Notes: generated by a model not told the origin, from the letters alone. A stretch of 64,000 bases of DNA from Thiomonas bhubaneswarensis (GCF_001418255.1 NZ_LIPV01000001.1:124001-188000); one strand, 5' to 3'. Counted from the first letter of the stretch, positions 26,405 through 37,032 are shown. A program made the numbers and translations.

Positions 26405-27391
26405 TCAGCGCTTGTCCAGACCGGTGGGCGGCCAGTTGTCGAGCTTCATGCCCAGCGTCAGGCCGCGGGCGGCGAGCACTTCCTTGATCTCGTTGAGCGA
26501 CTTGCGGCCGAGGTTGGGCGTCTTGAGCAGTTCGGTTTCGCTGCGCTGAATCAGATCGCCGATGTAGTAGATGTTCTCGGCCTTCAGGCAGTTGGCAGAA
26601 CGCACGGTCAGTTCAAGCTCGTCCACAGGACGCAGCAGGATCGGGTCGTAAGTCTGTGCGCCGACGGCCGCTTCGGCGGCCTCGGTGGCTTCGGCACCTT
26701 CCAGGCTGGCGAAGACCGTCAGTTGCTCGACCAGAATGCGGGCCGACGCGCGGATGGCTTCTTCCGCGCTGATGACGCCGTTGGTCTCGATCTCCATCAC
26801 CAGTTTGTCGAGGTCGGTACGCTGTTCAACACGGGCGCTTTCCACCGCATAGCTGACGCGACGCACGGGCGAGAACGAGGCATCGAGCACGATGTGGCCG
26901 ATGCTCTTGCCGCCTTCTTCGTTGAAGTTGCGCAGCGTGCCCGGTACATAGCCGCGACCCTTTTCAACCTTGATCTGCATGTCCAGCTTGCCGCCTTGCG
27001 ACAGATGCGCGATGACATGATCCGGGTTGATGATCTCGACGTCATGCGGGGTCTGGATGTCGGCAGCGGTCACGACACCTTCGCCTTCCTTGCGCAGCGA
27101 CAGGGTGACTTCGTCACGGTTGTGCAGCTTGAGCACCACGCCCTTCAGATTGAGCAGCACGCCGATGACGTCTTCCTGCAGACCATCGACGACCGAGTAC
27201 TCGTGGAGCACGCCGTTGATGCTCACTTCCGTGGGGGCATAGCCCACCAGCGACGACAGCATGACGCGACGCAGCGCATTACCCAGGGTATGGCCGTAGC
27301 CACGCTCGAAAGGTTCGAGCACGACCTTGGATCGGTTGTGTCCGAGAGACTCGACCTGAATCGACTTGGGACGAAGAAGTGCAGTTTGCAT
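26405..27391 (-). CDS. rpoA: DNA-directed RNA polymerase subunit alpha
   Basis: 328 residues, standard length. The N-terminal assembly domain ([21 protein letters not shown]) and the C-terminal DNA/activator-binding domain ([30 protein letters not shown]) are both intact. Alpha nucleates RNA polymerase assembly and contacts UP elements and activators. It stands between rpsD and rplQ as in other proteobacteria. Confidence 0.99.
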   Translation of the reverse strand: MQTALLRPKSIQVESLGHNRSKVVLEPFERGYGHTLGNALRRVMLSSLVGYAPTEVSINGVLHEYSVVDGLQEDVIGVLLNLKGVVLKLHNRDEVTLSLRKEGEGVVTAADIQTPHDVEIINPDHVIAHLSQGGKLDMQIKVEKGRGYVPGTLRNFNEEGGKSIGHIVLDASFSPVRRVSYAVESARVEQRTDLDKLVMEIETNGVISAEEAIRASARILVEQLTVFASLEGAEATEAAEAAVGAQTYDPILLRPVDELELTVRSANCLKAENIYYIGDLIQRSETELLKTPNLGRKSLNEIKEVLAARGLTLGMKLDNWPPTGLDKR

Positions 27392-27503
27392 GAGGCTTCC
27401 TGTTCAATACCCTCCGCACGTTACGCGGATAAGGCTGAGGTGAGCGGCCGTTGCCAGGTTTGGCAGGGCACGGGTCGCCCTGGTGGCCAGGGCGCAAAAA
27501 TCA

Positions 27504-28127
27504 TTAACGCGAGTACAACTCGATGATCAAGGACTCGTTGATGTCGCTGCCGAATTCGTCGCGGTCGGGCGCCTTCTTGAAGACCCCTTCCATCTTGGCG
27601 CCATCGACCTGAACCCAGGCGGGAAAGCCGTTGGACTCGGCCAGCTTGAGCGACTCCTGAATGCGAGCCTGGTTGCGCGACTTTTCACGCACGGCGACGA
27701 CATCGCCAGCTTTCACTTGTGCCGACGGAATGTTCAGCACCTTGCCGTTGACCGTGATCGAGCGATGGCCGACGAGCTGGCGCGCTTCAGCGCGGGTCGA
27801 GCCGTAGCCCATGCGGTACACCACGTTGTCCAGGCGCGACTCCAGCAGGCTCAACAGATTGGCGCCCGTGTTGCCGGAACGGCGCTGCGCTTCCTCGTAA
27901 TAGCGGCGGAACTGACGCTCGAGCACACCGTACATGCGCTTGACCTTCTGCTTTTCACGCAGTTGCTTGCCGTAATCCGAGGTACGCGCACCCGAGGTAC
28001 GGCCATGCTGGCCGGGCTTGGTTTCGAGCTTGACCTTGGAGTCAATGCCTCGACGCGCGCTCTTGAGGAAGAGATCTGCGCCTTCGCGGCGGGTGAGTTT
28101 GCCTTTGGCGCCAATAAAACGAGCCAC
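27504..28127 (-). CDS. rpsD: 30S ribosomal protein S4
   Basis: 207 residues, full length, with the S4 RNA-binding domain ([23 protein letters not shown]). S4 starts 30S assembly and in other bacteria represses its own operon by binding leader RNA. The start codon is GTG at 28127, preceded by AAGGAA. It is separated from rpsK by 135 bases, unusually far for this operon. Confidence 0.97.
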   Translation of the reverse strand: MARFIGAKGKLTRREGADLFLKSARRGIDSKVKLETKPGQHGRTSGARTSDYGKQLREKQKVKRMYGVLERQFRRYYEEAQRRSGNTGANLLSLLESRLDNVVYRMGYGSTRAEARQLVGHRSITVNGKVLNIPSAQVKAGDVVAVREKSRNQARIQESLKLAESNGFPAWVQVDGAKMEGVFKKAPDRDEFGSDINESLIIELYSR

Positions 28128-28262
28128 TTGGAATTCCTTTCAATACTGCCATGCCGTCAATCGCATGGGAGCCCGATCAATCGGGCAGTGGACTTGAAAA
28201 CACGCCCAGCACCGCGCAACCTGAGGCTGGCGCGACCACTGAGCGCGAGAGCAGAAAATCAG
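28128..28262 (-). promoter_or_regulatory. rpsK-rpsD intergenic leader with paired hairpins
   Basis: A 135-base space inside an otherwise tightly packed operon. It contains GCCCGAT-CA-ATCGGGC (28171-28186) and, nearer rpsD, a CCATGC/GCATGG pair. These could form an RNA structure in front of rpsD, perhaps for S4 feedback, but no known element was recognised. No convincing promoter was seen. Confidence 0.35.
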
Positions 28263-28670
28263 TTAGACGCGGCGACGCTTGGGAGGGCGGCAGCCGTTGT
28301 GCGGGATCGGCGTCACGTCTTCGATCAGGGTGACCTTGATGCCGAGATTGTTCAGCGCACGCACCGACGACTCGCGACCTGGGCCCGGGCCCTTGATGAA
28401 CACTTCCAGGTTCTTGATCCCATACTCGAGCGCAACCCGGCCAGCCTGCTCGGCGGCAACCTGTGCTGCGAACGGCGTGGACTTGCGCGAACCCTTGAAA
28501 CCCTGGGCCCCGGAGGACGACGCCGACAGCGCATTGCCCTGGCGATCGGTGATGGTGATGATGGTGTTGTTGAACGACGCATGCACATGCGCGATGCCGT
28601 CGGAAACGTTCTTGCGAACTTTCTTGCGGGTGCGCTGAGCAGCGGAGTTCTGGGACGATGGTTTAGCCAT
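28263..28670 (-). CDS. rpsK: 30S ribosomal protein S11
   Basis: 135 residues, ending in the conserved [11 protein letters not shown]. The N-terminal half carries [21 protein letters not shown], typical of S11, which lies on the platform of the small subunit near the mRNA exit. It follows rpsM by 16 bases. Confidence 0.98.
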   Translation of the reverse strand: MAKPSSQNSAAQRTRKKVRKNVSDGIAHVHASFNNTIITITDRQGNALSASSSGAQGFKGSRKSTPFAAQVAAEQAGRVALEYGIKNLEVFIKGPGPGRESSVRALNNLGIKVTLIEDVTPIPHNGCRPPKRRRV

Positions 28671-28686
28671 TTGCGGTGTTCCTTAC

Positions 28687-29052
28687 TTATTTCTTCAGCG
28701 TGATGCTGCCCTTGCGAGGACCTTTGCGGGTGCGGGCGTTGGTACGGGTGCGCTGACCGCGTACCGGCAGGCCTCGGCGGTGACGGAAACCGCGATAGCA
28801 GCCCAGATCCATCAGACGCTTGATGTTCACCGAGATCTCGCGACGCAGATCGCCTTCGATGGTGAGCTTGCCGATGGCATCCCGCACCTTCTCCAGCTCC
28901 GCGTCGGAAAGATCCTTGATGCGCTTGTTGTAAGGAACGCCCGAAGCATCACAAATGGCGCGCGCAGTCGTGCGGCCAATGCCGTAAATCGCCGTCAGGC
29001 CGATTTCCGAATGTTGATGTGGCGGAATGTTAATACCAGCAATACGTGCCAT
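28687..29052 (-). CDS. rpsM: 30S ribosomal protein S13
   Basis: 121 residues beginning [10 protein letters not shown], with the helix-two-turn-helix region and the C-terminal [17 protein letters not shown] that contacts tRNA and the subunit bridge. It follows rpmJ by 33 bases in the alpha operon. Confidence 0.98.
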   Translation of the reverse strand: MARIAGINIPPHQHSEIGLTAIYGIGRTTARAICDASGVPYNKRIKDLSDAELEKVRDAIGKLTIEGDLRREISVNIKRLMDLGCYRGFRHRRGLPVRGQRTRTNARTRKGPRKGSITLKK

Positions 29053-29085
29053 TGAATACCTCGAACTTCAAAAAATGGTCTGGAC

Positions 29086-29199
29086 TCAACCCTGGCGCTG
29101 TTTGTGACGCGGGTCGGTGCAAATCACACGCACAACGCCGTGGCGGCGAATGATTTTGCAGTTACGGCACATTTTCTTGACAGATGCGCTCACTCTCAT
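29086..29199 (-). CDS. rpmJ: 50S ribosomal protein L36 (zinc-binding form)
   Basis: A 37-residue protein, [20 protein letters not shown] and onward to HKQRQG. Cys11, Cys14, Cys27 and His32 form the zinc site of the C+ type L36. It occupies its usual place between infA and rpsM. Confidence 0.96.
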   Translation of the reverse strand: MRVSASVKKMCRNCKIIRRHGVVRVICTDPRHKQRQG

Positions 29200-29217
29200 G
29201 ATGATCCTCTCTTGCTC

Positions 29218-29436
29218 TTACTTGGCGCGGAAAACGATCCGCGCGCGTGATAAATCATAGGGCGTCAATTCCACGGTGACCTTGTCGCCCGGAAGGATAC
29301 GGATGTAATGCATCCGCATTTTTCCTGAAATATGCCCCAGAACCGTGTGGCCGTTTTCCAGCTTGACCCGGAAGGTTGCATTGGGGAGATTCTCGAGAAT
29401 CTCGCCCTGCATCTGAATGACGTCGTCTTTGGCCAT
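29218..29436 (-). CDS. infA: translation initiation factor IF-1
   Basis: 72 residues, the exact usual length, with the S1-like fold ([40 protein letters not shown]). IF-1 binds the A site during initiation. It sits between secY (9-base gap) and rpmJ. Betaproteobacteria often have a second infA elsewhere; this is the one in the spc operon. Confidence 0.98.
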   Translation of the reverse strand: MAKDDVIQMQGEILENLPNATFRVKLENGHTVLGHISGKMRMHYIRILPGDKVTVELTPYDLSRARIVFRAK

Positions 29437-29445
29437 AAATTCCTG

Positions 29446-30765
29446 TTAACGCACGCCGCCCAGGCCCGATTTGAAATTGGCCTTCTTGAGCAAGGCGTCG
29501 TATTGATGCGACATGGCATAAGCCTGAACCTGCGCCATGAAATCCATGGTGACCACGACAATGATCAGCAGGGATGTGCCCCCGAAGCTGAACGGGACAT
29601 TGTATTTCAAGACGAGGAACTCGGGCAGCAGGCACACCAGCGTGATGTAAATGGCGCCCACCAGAGTCAGCCGCATCAGCACCTTGTCGATGAACTTCGC
29701 CGTTTGCTCGCCCGGACGTATGCCAGGAATGAACGCCCCACCCTTCTTGAGCTGATCGGCCGTTTCACGACTGTTGAAAACCAGGGCCGTGTAAAAGAAC
29801 GCGAAGAAAATGATTGCTGCCGCGTACAACAGAATGTAGAGAGGCTGGCCCGGAGACAGCGCGCCGGCTATGTCTTTGAGCCAACCCATCCCCTTCGTAG
29901 CGCCAAACCAGCTCACAGCCGTTGCCGGCAGCAAAATAATCGACGAAGCGAAAATCGGCGGAATGACGCCAGACATGTTCAGCTTGAGCGGCAGATGCGA
30001 GCTCTGTCCGCCGTATACCTTGTTGCCTACTTGGCGGCGCGCATAATTCACCAGAATCTTGCGCTGGCCACGCTCGACAAAGACCACGAAATAGGTCACC
30101 AGAATGACAATGGCCAATACGAACAAGGCCACCAGCACACTCATGGCGCCCGTGCTGACCAATTCCGCCAGACCCGCGATGGCCGTCGGCAAGCCTGCGA
30201 CGATGCCCGCGAAAATGATGATGGAAATGCCGTTACCCAGGCCACGCTCGGTGATCTGCTCGCCGAGCCACATCAGGAACATGGTTCCAGACGTCAGCGT
30301 CAACACAGCGGACAGCTGGAAACCAATGCCGGGATTGATCACCAGTCCCGGCGAAGCCTGCAAGGCCACTGCAATACCGAAAGACTGGAAAATCGCCAGG
30401 ACCAGCGTGAAATAACGCGTGTACTGCGTAGTCTTGCGCCGCCCCGCCTCGCCTTCCTTTTTCAATGCCTCAAGAGAAGGCACGACGTAAGTGAGCAGCT
30501 GCATGATGATCGATGCCGAGATGTACGGCATGATCCCCAGAGCAAACACGGTAAAGCGTGCGAGCGCGCCCCCAGAGAACATATTGAACAAACCGAGAAT
30601 GCCGCCCGAGTTGTTCTGGAAAAGCTGCTGCAGGTGCGTCGGATCGATGCCGGGCACGGGGATGTGCGCACCGATGCGATACACCACCAGTGCGCCGAGC
30701 AGGAACATCAGACGGCGACCAAGGTCGCCGTACTTGCCCTGCTGTGTCACGCCGGAGCTGGCCAT
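29446..30765 (-). CDS. secY: protein translocase subunit SecY
   Basis: 439 residues with ten transmembrane helices, full length for SecY, the protein-conducting channel. Family regions include PGIDP near the N-terminus, the plug region with [15 protein letters not shown], and the cytoplasmic loop with [15 protein letters not shown]. It follows rplO as in most bacteria. Confidence 0.98.
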   Translation of the reverse strand: MASSGVTQQGKYGDLGRRLMFLLGALVVYRIGAHIPVPGIDPTHLQQLFQNNSGGILGLFNMFSGGALARFTVFALGIMPYISASIIMQLLTYVVPSLEALKKEGEAGRRKTTQYTRYFTLVLAIFQSFGIAVALQASPGLVINPGIGFQLSAVLTLTSGTMFLMWLGEQITERGLGNGISIIIFAGIVAGLPTAIAGLAELVSTGAMSVLVALFVLAIVILVTYFVVFVERGQRKILVNYARRQVGNKVYGGQSSHLPLKLNMSGVIPPIFASSIILLPATAVSWFGATKGMGWLKDIAGALSPGQPLYILLYAAAIIFFAFFYTALVFNSRETADQLKKGGAFIPGIRPGEQTAKFIDKVLMRLTLVGAIYITLVCLLPEFLVLKYNVPFSFGGTSLLIIVVVTMDFMAQVQAYAMSHQYDALLKKANFKSGLGGVR

Positions 30766-30779
30766 GTCGAAAAGTCCGA

Positions 30780-31226
30780 TCAGGCCGCAGCCACGTCAGC
30801 GATGGCGCCGCCGGCGGCTTCGATCGCACTGCGGGCGCCCTTGGTCGCCAGAATACCCTGCAGCTTGACGGCGCGAGCAATCTGACCCGAAGCAATCACT
30901 TTGACCGTACGCGTCAGATCGGGCACGAGGCCATGCGCCTTCAGCGTCAGCATGTCGATCTCGTCTTCCTGCATGCGATTGAGATCGGCCAGGGTGACCT
31001 GCGCGCTGAAGCGGGCGATCGGCGACTTGAAGCCGCGCTTGGGCAGGCGACGCTGCAGCGGCATCTGGCCACCTTCGAAGCCAACCTTATGAAAGCCACC
31101 GGAGCGCGACTTCTGGCCCTTGTGACCACGACCGGCGGTCTTGCCCAGGCCTGACCCGATGCCGCGGCCGACACGGCGCTTGGCGTGCTTGGCGCCTGCG
31201 GCGGGTTTGATGGTGTTGAGTTGCAT
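30780..31226 (-). CDS. rplO: 50S ribosomal protein L15
   Basis: 148 residues from ATG at 31226 ([13 protein letters not shown]), the conserved start; an in-frame start 12 bases upstream is unlikely. The basic, glycine-rich N-terminal tail ([21 protein letters not shown]) is typical of L15, which threads into 23S rRNA. Confidence 0.97.
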   Translation of the reverse strand: MQLNTIKPAAGAKHAKRRVGRGIGSGLGKTAGRGHKGQKSRSGGFHKVGFEGGQMPLQRRLPKRGFKSPIARFSAQVTLADLNRMQEDEIDMLTLKAHGLVPDLTRTVKVIASGQIARAVKLQGILATKGARSAIEAAGGAIADVAAA

Positions 31227-31317
31227 ATCGAATCTCACAAATTCTGCTGTTTTGCCAACCCGAGCCGGGGCTCAGAAGGCCGATTCCGTCGCCCCGGGCC
31301 ACGACCCAGGCCGCGCT

Positions 31318-31503
31318 TCAGGCGCAAATTTCAACCAGATAACTGACCTTGCGCACCATGCCGCGCACGGCGGGCGTGTCCTCGAGCTCGCGCACGCTGC
31401 CGAGTTTGCGCAGGCCCAGCCCACGAACCGTGGCGCGATGCGAGTCGCGAGTGCCGATTACGCTGCGGACCAGCTTGACCTTGATGGTTTTCTTGTCACT
31501 CAT
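31318..31503 (-). CDS. rpmD: 50S ribosomal protein L30
   Basis: 61 residues from ATG at 31503 ([14 protein letters not shown]), full length for bacterial L30 with the conserved [10 protein letters not shown] loop. The start lies 6 bases past the rpsE stop on the transcript. Confidence 0.96.
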   Translation of the reverse strand: MSDKKTIKVKLVRSVIGTRDSHRATVRGLGLRKLGSVRELEDTPAVRGMVRKVSYLVEICA

Positions 31504-31508
31504 GATGT

Positions 31509-32027
31509 TCAACCCAGAATTTCTTCGACGGTCTTGCCACGCTTCATGGCAATCTCTTGTGCCGAGCTCATATTGCCCAGCGCGTCGAGCGTGGCGCGAA
31601 CCATGTTGTAGGGATTGGTCGAGCCGTGGCTCTTGGCCACGATGTCGGTGATCCCGAGCACTTCGAACATGGCGCGCATCGGGCCGCCAGCGATGATGCC
31701 GGTACCCTGAACGGCCGGCAGCATCATGACGTTGGCTGCGCCGTGCTGACCCGTGACCTTGTGATGCAGCGTGCCGCCCTTGAGCGGAACCTTGACCATG
31801 TTGCGGCGAGCCTGCTCCATGGCCTTCTGCACAGCCACGGGCACTTCGCGCGCCTTGCCTTTGCCCATGCCGATACGACCGTCGCCGTCACCCACGACCG
31901 TCAAGGCGGCGAAGCCGAGGATTCGACCACCCTTCACGACTTTGGTCACGCGGTTGACCGCGATCATCTTCTCGCGCAGACCGTCGTCGCGCGCTTCGTT
32001 GGCAAACTTGTTTTGAACTTTAGCCAT
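31509..32027 (-). CDS. rpsE: 30S ribosomal protein S5
   Basis: 172 residues with the double-stranded RNA-binding N-terminal domain ([22 protein letters not shown]) and [14 protein letters not shown] loop. S5 influences decoding fidelity and is where spectinomycin-resistance changes arise in other bacteria. It follows rplR by 13 bases. Confidence 0.98.
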   Translation of the reverse strand: MAKVQNKFANEARDDGLREKMIAVNRVTKVVKGGRILGFAALTVVGDGDGRIGMGKGKAREVPVAVQKAMEQARRNMVKVPLKGGTLHHKVTGQHGAANVMMLPAVQGTGIIAGGPMRAMFEVLGITDIVAKSHGSTNPYNMVRATLDALGNMSSAQEIAMKRGKTVEEILG

Positions 32028-32040
32028 GATGTGCCCGTTC

Positions 32041-32400
32041 TCAGAACTTCAGGCCGGCTTCGCGCGCAGCCTCAGCGAGCGCCTTGACGCGCCCATGAAA
32101 GCGAAAACCGGAACGGTCGAAAGCCACGGTGTCGATCCCGGCGGCCTTGGCCTTTTCGGCAATGCGAGTGCCAACCGCAACGGCTGCGGCAAGATTGCCG
32201 CCATGCCCGTTGAGCTGCCCACGCACTTCCGCCTCCACCGTCGAAGCGGAAGCGAGGACGCGATCGCCCTCGGCGGAAATGATGGTGGCGTAGATGTGTT
32301 GGTTCGTGCGGTGCACCGACAGGCGCACTGCGCGCAGGCGCGCAATGCGACGACGAGTGGCCTGGGCGCGGCGAAGACGGGAAATGTTTTTGCTGATCAT
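32041..32400 (-). CDS. rplR: 50S ribosomal protein L18
   Basis: 119 residues, a 5S rRNA-binding protein. Conserved [16 protein letters not shown] and the C-terminal [24 protein letters not shown] are present. It follows rplF by 11 bases. Confidence 0.98.
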   Translation of the reverse strand: MISKNISRLRRAQATRRRIARLRAVRLSVHRTNQHIYATIISAEGDRVLASASTVEAEVRGQLNGHGGNLAAAVAVGTRIAEKAKAAGIDTVAFDRSGFRFHGRVKALAEAAREAGLKF

Positions 32401-32411
32401 GATCCTTGCCC

Positions 32412-32945
32412 TTACTTCTTCTTGGTTTCCTTGATCACCACGACTTCGTCGACATAGCGCACGCCCTTGCCTTTGTAGGGCTCAGGCGGACGGAATGCGC
32501 GCACTTCAGCGGCGATCTGGCCAACGAGTTGCTTGTCCACACCCTTGATGACGATTTCGGTGGGGGTCGGCGTCTCGACCTTGATCCCCTCGGGCATGTC
32601 TTTCACGATGGGATGGGAAAAACCGAGCGACAGGTTGAGCCTTGCGCCTTGCGCCTGGGCCTTGAAACCGACGCCGACGAGGCTGAGCTTGCGCTCGAAG
32701 CCCTTGGAAACGCCCTCGACCATACCCGCCACGAGGGCGCGCATGGTGCCCGACATGGCGTGCGCTTCCTGAGACTCATTGGTCGGCGCGAACGTCAGGG
32801 CGCCATTGTCCTGGACCACCTTCACACCGGCGTACTGAGCGCGCTCGAGTTTGCCCAACCCACCCTTGACGGCAATGGTGTTCGCACTGAGGCTGACTTC
32901 TACGCCCGCAGGCAACTTGATCGGAGACTTTGCGATACGTGACAT
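32412..32945 (-). CDS. rplF: 50S ribosomal protein L6
   Basis: 177 residues, two L6 domains, with the C-terminal [14 protein letters not shown] signature. It lies near the tRNA-binding side of the large subunit. It follows rpsH by 11 bases. Confidence 0.98.
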   Translation of the reverse strand: MSRIAKSPIKLPAGVEVSLSANTIAVKGGLGKLERAQYAGVKVVQDNGALTFAPTNESQEAHAMSGTMRALVAGMVEGVSKGFERKLSLVGVGFKAQAQGARLNLSLGFSHPIVKDMPEGIKVETPTPTEIVIKGVDKQLVGQIAAEVRAFRPPEPYKGKGVRYVDEVVVIKETKKK

Positions 32946-32956
32946 GATCGATCTCC

Positions 32957-33355
32957 TTAGGCCACGTAGCAGAGGACTTCGCCGCCCACGCCAACCTGGC
33001 GCGCCTTGCGGTCGGTCATCAGACCGCGCGGCGTCGAAACGATGGCAACACCCAGGCCGTTCATCACCTGGGGGATGTCTTCCTTGCCGCGGTACACGCG
33101 GAGACCGGGGCGGCTGACGCGCTCGAGGCGCTCGATCACAGGCTTGCCGGCGTAATACTTCAGCGAAATTTCCAGATCTGCCTTGGCATCGCTCTCACGA
33201 CGGATATTGAAGCCGTCGATATAGCCCTCTTCGTGCAGGACTTGAGCGATTGCCGCTTTGATCTTGGAAGCGGGCATCGTTACCTTCGCCTTTTCGACCA
33301 TCTGCGCGTTACGAATACGCGTCAGCATGTCGGCGATGGGATCACTCATGCTCAT
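32957..33355 (-). CDS. rpsH: 30S ribosomal protein S8
   Basis: 132 residues from ATG at 33355 ([18 protein letters not shown]), preceded by AGGAGAG at 7 bases. S8 binds the central domain of 16S rRNA and in enteric bacteria represses the spc operon by binding its mRNA at rplE. The C-terminal [22 protein letters not shown] region is conserved. Confidence 0.97.
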   Translation of the reverse strand: MSMSDPIADMLTRIRNAQMVEKAKVTMPASKIKAAIAQVLHEEGYIDGFNIRRESDAKADLEISLKYYAGKPVIERLERVSRPGLRVYRGKEDIPQVMNGLGVAIVSTPRGLMTDRKARQVGVGGEVLCYVA

Positions 33356-33448
33356 CAATACTCTCCTAAAAACTTTTGGCGCCTGGCCGGTGTAGCAACC
33401 GAACGGAACCGAACTCGATTCGACTCAATGACCGATGACCGCCGCCGA

Positions 33449-33754
33449 TTACCAGCTGGACTTGGTCACGCCAGGAACTTCCCCGCGGAACGCTAGCTCG
33501 CGAATCTTGCTGCGCGACAGACCGAAGCGACGGAAGGTCCCGCGCGGGCGGCCCGTGATGGCGCAGCGGTTGCGCAGGCGGGTCGGGCTGGAGTTGCGCG
33601 GCAATTGCTGAATCTTCAGACGCGCCTCATAGCGCTCCTCGAACGACTTGGAGGTATCGTCGACGATAGCCTGCAACTCGGCGCGCTTGGCGGCGAATTT
33701 AGCAACCAACTGTTCGCGTTTCTTTTCGCGGTTGATCAGGGACAGTTTTGCCAT
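33449..33754 (-). CDS. rpsN: 30S ribosomal protein S14 (zinc-free form)
   Basis: 101 residues, the long C- type without the CxxC pairs of zinc-binding S14. The C-terminus reads [19 protein letters not shown] and ends PGVTKSSW. It is separated from rplE by 7 bases and from rpsH by about 94 bases. Confidence 0.98.
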   Translation of the reverse strand: MAKLSLINREKKREQLVAKFAAKRAELQAIVDDTSKSFEERYEARLKIQQLPRNSSPTRLRNRCAITGRPRGTFRRFGLSRSKIRELAFRGEVPGVTKSSW

Positions 33755-33761
33755 GATGACC

Positions 33762-34301
33762 TCAGTTCTTGAAAGGGAAGCGGAACGCAGCGAGCAGCGC
33801 CTTGCACTCTTCGTCGGTTTTGGCCGTGGTGGTGACGCTGATGTTCAAACCGCGCAGCGCATCGACCTTGTCGTATTCGATTTCCGGGAAGATGATCTGC
33901 TCTTTGACACCGATGTTGTAGTTGCCACGACCATCGAACGCGCGAGCGGAAATGCCGCGGAAGTCACGCACACGGGGCAGGGCAATAGTCACGAAACGAT
34001 CGAGGAAGTCGTACATACGACCGCCGCGCAGCGTCACCATGCAGCCGATCGGCAGGTCTTCGCGGATCTTGAAACCGGCGATCGCCTTGCGCGAGCGGGT
34101 CACGACGGGCTTCTGGCCGGCGATCTTGGTCAGATCTCCGACTGCATGCTCCATCACCTTCTTGTCAGCCACAGCTTCGGAGACACCCATGTTGAGGGTC
34201 ACCTTGGTCAGGCGCGGCACTTCCATGACCGACTTGTAGCCAAACTTGGCCATCAACTCGGGCACGACTTTGTCTTTGTAAATCGTCTGCAGGCGCGACA
34301 T
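33762..34301 (-). CDS. rplE: 50S ribosomal protein L5
   Basis: 179 residues, full length, with conserved [18 protein letters not shown] and [18 protein letters not shown] segments. L5 binds 5S rRNA and contacts S13 across the subunit bridge. It follows rplX by 11 bases. Confidence 0.98.
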   Translation of the reverse strand: MSRLQTIYKDKVVPELMAKFGYKSVMEVPRLTKVTLNMGVSEAVADKKVMEHAVGDLTKIAGQKPVVTRSRKAIAGFKIREDLPIGCMVTLRGGRMYDFLDRFVTIALPRVRDFRGISARAFDGRGNYNIGVKEQIIFPEIEYDKVDALRGLNISVTTTAKTDEECKALLAAFRFPFKN

Positions 34302-34312
34302 AAATCCTCCGG

Positions 34313-34630
34313 TCAGCCCTTGATCTGCTCGCCACTGGACTTGAAAACGCGCACCTTGGCGCCGTCATCCAGAGTCTTGAAGCCGACGCGATCGGCCTTG
34401 CCGGTCGCCGGGTTGTAAATGGCCACATTGCTTTGATGGATGGCCAGGTCGCGCGACATCACGCCACCTGCCTCACCCTTCATGGGATTGGGGCGCACGT
34501 TCTTTTTCACGGTGTGCACACCCTCGACCACGATGTGGTCAGCATCCACGCGGGCAGTCACTCGGCCACGACGCCCCTTGTCGCTGCCGGCAATGACGAT
34601 GACCTCGTCATCTTTGCGAATCTTGTTCAT
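34313..34630 (-). CDS. rplX: 50S ribosomal protein L24
   Basis: 105 residues with the KOW motif near the N-terminus ([17 protein letters not shown]). L24 starts 50S assembly. It follows rplN by 21 bases. Confidence 0.98.
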   Translation of the reverse strand: MNKIRKDDEVIVIAGSDKGRRGRVTARVDADHIVVEGVHTVKKNVRPNPMKGEAGGVMSRDLAIHQSNVAIYNPATGKADRVGFKTLDDGAKVRVFKSSGEQIKG

Positions 34631-34651
34631 GACAATTCCTCTTTCGCGAGC

Positions 34652-35020
34652 TCAGAGCACTTCAGGCGCCAGAGACACGATCTTCATAAAGCGCTCGGTA
34701 CGCAACTCGCGCGTCACCGGGCCGAAAATGCGCGTGCCGATGGGCTCGAGCTTCGCATTCAGAAGCACGGCCGCATTGCCGTCGAACTTGATCAAGGAGC
34801 CATCCGTACGACGGACGCCCTTGGCGGTGCGCACCACGACGGCGCTGTACACCTCACCTTTTTTCACACGACCACGCGGGGCAGCCTCTTTGATGCTGAC
34901 CTTGATGATGTCGCCCACGCCGGCGTAGCGGCGCTTGGAGCCGCCCAGCACCTTGATGCACATGACGGATTTGGCGCCCGTGTTGTCGGCGACATCCAGT
35001 CTGGATTGCGTCTGAATCAT
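34652..35020 (-). CDS. rplN: 50S ribosomal protein L14
   Basis: 122 residues, the exact usual length, starting [20 protein letters not shown]14 lies at the subunit interface. Here it is the first gene of the transcript: the usual upstream neighbour rpsQ (S17) is not present and a promoter lies about 205 bases upstream. Confidence 0.98.
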   Translation of the reverse strand: MIQTQSRLDVADNTGAKSVMCIKVLGGSKRRYAGVGDIIKVSIKEAAPRGRVKKGEVYSAVVVRTAKGVRRTDGSLIKFDGNAAVLLNAKLEPIGTRIFGPVTRELRTERFMKIVSLAPEVL

Positions 35021-35225
35021 TTAATTTCCTTCACCCAACTTAGTCGCACGATGTGCGCCAGTCTTGGCTCCCTGGTGCGGGAATTGATCTGTGTTGCTCG
35101 AACTTCGCCCACTTGGCCCGATGTTCAGCCGGGCCGCCGTCGAAATCGCTTACGACTTCTGGCGATCCGACTTCTGACAATTCGCTGCCCTCTAAAACGA
35201 AGGCATGAAAAAAGGCGAAGAAGCA

Positions 35226-35254
35226 ATTGTGCGTCAGCGCCAAACGCATGTCAA
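35226..35254 (-). promoter_or_regulatory. sigma-70 promoter of the rplN-rplQ operon
   Basis: On the minus strand a perfect TTGACA (35254-35249) is followed by exactly 17 bp and CACAAT (35231-35226). Transcription would start near 35219 and give a leader of about 200 nt before rplN. The leader includes GGCCCG/CGGGCC (35115-35135) and CGCAC/GTGCG hairpins close to the rplN start. The -35 lies 3 bases beyond the stop of the upstream small gene. Confidence 0.75.
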
Positions 35255-35256
35255 GA

Positions 35257-35541
35257 CTACTGCGCGATTTTTCGTTCGGCGCGACAAGCGGCTGCACTGG
35301 CGAGGGTTCCAGCCAGCATGACGGCGGCATAGTCCCAGATCGATCCTTCACGCAACAGGCCACTGCCCACCAGCGCCAGATGCAGCAGCCATGCAGCCCC
35401 TCCGGCAAGCAAAAGCCGCCGCGCCAGCGTTGCCCTGCACCCGGACCCCCACACCACAGGCGCGAGCGCGCCGGTTACGCCGCCGACGAACAAAGGCATG
35501 ATGCTCGTCTGGACGAGCCAGGACACAAACAACGTCAGCAT
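35257..35541 (-). CDS. small hydrophobic membrane protein, unknown function
   Basis: 94 residues from ATG at 35541 with three hydrophobic stretches (about 3-25, 40-60, 66-84) and a basic C-terminus. No family was recognised and the Shine-Dalgarno is weak, so it may be a real small membrane protein or a chance hydrophobic frame. It is co-directional with rplN and ends 3 bases before the rplN promoter. Confidence 0.45.
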   Translation of the reverse strand: MLTLFVSWLVQTSIMPLFVGGVTGALAPVVWGSGCRATLARRLLLAGGAAWLLHLALVGSGLLREGSIWDYAAVMLAGTLASAAACRAERKIAQ

Positions 35542-35667
35542 GGATTCGTGCTAGAAAGATGGGCTTTTCAGGGATGACGCCTTGTCGCACCTGCGGTTTG
35601 CACGGATGCGCATATTGGCATTCTTCGAGACACTGTCAACCTTGACGGCGTCAGGTGCATTCTTGAT

Positions 35668-35710
35668 TTGATCAAGATCAGTCGCGTCACACCACGACAG
35701 TTCTTAAAAT
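35668..35710 (+). promoter_or_regulatory. hemA promoter with an FNR/ANR-type box
   Basis: TTGAT-CAAG-ATCAG (35668-35681) matches the FNR/ANR consensus TTGAT-N4-ATCAA at 9 of 10 positions. A good -10, TAAAAT, lies at 35705-35710, so transcription should start near 35717, placing the box centre about 42 bases upstream, the class II activator position. There is no separate -35. Confidence 0.65.
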
Positions 35711-35722
35711 CACGATCTGATT

Positions 35723-37030
35723 ATGTTGCTCGCTGCCATCGGACTCAACCACCAAACCGCGCCGGTCGGCGTGCGCGAGCGTCTGGCATTTTCTGCCGAC
35801 ACGCTGGTGGACGCGCTGCAGCGCCTAAGAGTCAACATGCTCGGCGGCAGACGAACCGGGCCGATCGAGGCTGCGATTCTATCGACCTGCAACCGCACCG
35901 AGATTTACTGCGCGGCCGAGAGCGATCCGCGCGATGCTCTGCTGCACTGGCTGTCCACCGAGCGTCAGGTGCAGCTCGACGATCTAGCGGGTCACAGCTA
36001 TCGTCTCGTACAAGACGGTGCCGTGCGGCACGCTTTCCGCGTTGCGAGCGGCCTCGATTCCATGGTGCTGGGCGAGCCTCAGATTCTGGGGCAGATGAAG
36101 GAAGCGGTTCGCGTCGCCTCGGACTCGGGCGCACTGGGAAGCACGCTGAACCAGATGTTTCAGCGCACCTTCTCCGTCGCCAAGGAGGTTCGCACCCATA
36201 CCGAAATCGGCGCACATTCGGTGAGCATGGCGGCGGCCAGCGTGCACTTGGCGCAGACCGTGTTCGAAAGCCTGCACGACTGTCGCGTGCTGTTCATTGG
36301 CGCCGGGGACATGATCGAGCTCGTTGCCACGCATTTCGCGGCGCAGCAGCCCAAGAGCATGGTGATCGCCAACCGCACGGTGGAGCGGGGTGTTCGCCTC
36401 GCGCAGCGATTCGGCGCCGAGGCCATTCGCCTGTCCGACGTGCCGCAGCGTCTTGCCGAGTTCGATGTGGTCGTGACCAGCACCGCCAGCACCCTGCCCA
36501 TCATCGGCCTTGGTGCGGCAGAACGCAGCATCAAGCAGCGACGGCACAAACCCATGGTGATGGTCGATCTGGCCGTCCCCCGCGACATCGAGCCCGAGGT
36601 GGCGCAGTTGCGCGACGTGTACCTCTATTCGGTCGATGATCTGTCTGCCTTGGTGCGCAGCAATACCGAAAAGCGCCAGGCCGCCGTCGAACAGGCCGAA
36701 GCCATCATCGAAAACCGCGTGCATGGGTTTCTTGAATGGCTCGATCAGCGTTCGCAAGTCCCTCTCATCCAGCGTCTGCAGACGCAGAGCGAGCAGTGGC
36801 AGATGCATGAAGTCGAACGCGCCCGCCGTCTGCTGGCGCGTGGCGAACCACCCGAAGCCGTGCTGGATGCGCTGGCCCGGGGCCTGTCGCACAAATTTCT
36901 GCACGGCGCTTTCACCGCGCTGCATCATGGCGATCCTTCGCACCGCGAGATGGTGGCACAGGCCGTCGAGCGTGTGTTTCTGTGCCCGCACCGCGGCATC
37001 AGCGATTCCTCGTCCGACACGCAGTCCTAG
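35723..37030 (+). CDS. hemA: glutamyl-tRNA reductase
   Basis: 435 residues, full length. The catalytic cysteine is Cys56 in [11 protein letters not shown]; the NADPH-binding domain starts near residue 185 ([17 protein letters not shown]) and a helical dimerisation domain follows. It reduces glutamyl-tRNA(Glu) to glutamate semialdehyde, the committed step of heme synthesis. The upstream FNR-type box suggests induction at low oxygen. prfA and prmC follow, the common hemA-prfA-prmC order, but a terminator separates hemA from prfA. Confidence 0.97.
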   Translation: MLLAAIGLNHQTAPVGVRERLAFSADTLVDALQRLRVNMLGGRRTGPIEAAILSTCNRTEIYCAAESDPRDALLHWLSTERQVQLDDLAGHSYRLVQDGAVRHAFRVASGLDSMVLGEPQILGQMKEAVRVASDSGALGSTLNQMFQRTFSVAKEVRTHTEIGAHSVSMAAASVHLAQTVFESLHDCRVLFIGAGDMIELVATHFAAQQPKSMVIANRTVERGVRLAQRFGAEAIRLSDVPQRLAEFDVVVTSTASTLPIIGLGAAERSIKQRRHKPMVMVDLAVPRDIEPEVAQLRDVYLYSVDDLSALVRSNTEKRQAAVEQAEAIIENRVHGFLEWLDQRSQVPLIQRLQTQSEQWQMHEVERARRLLARGEPPEAVLDALARGLSHKFLHGAFTALHHGDPSHREMVAQAVERVFLCPHRGISDSSSDTQS

Positions 37031-37032
37031 GG

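Noticed and set aside
25903-35020. tRNA, rRNA or CRISPR elements in the ribosomal block and elsewhere in the window
   Set aside because: No cloverleaf, rRNA-like segment or regularly spaced repeats were found.
35040-35408. A 122-codon frame on the minus strand over the rplN leader
   Set aside because: No Shine-Dalgarno or recognisable fold; it crosses the rplN promoter and part of another frame, and looks like chance.
35661-35676. CTTGAT-TTG-ATCAAG at the hemA promoter as the FNR site
   Set aside because: The spacer is 3 rather than 4 bases. The overlapping TTGAT-CAAG-ATCAG has the correct spacing and position.
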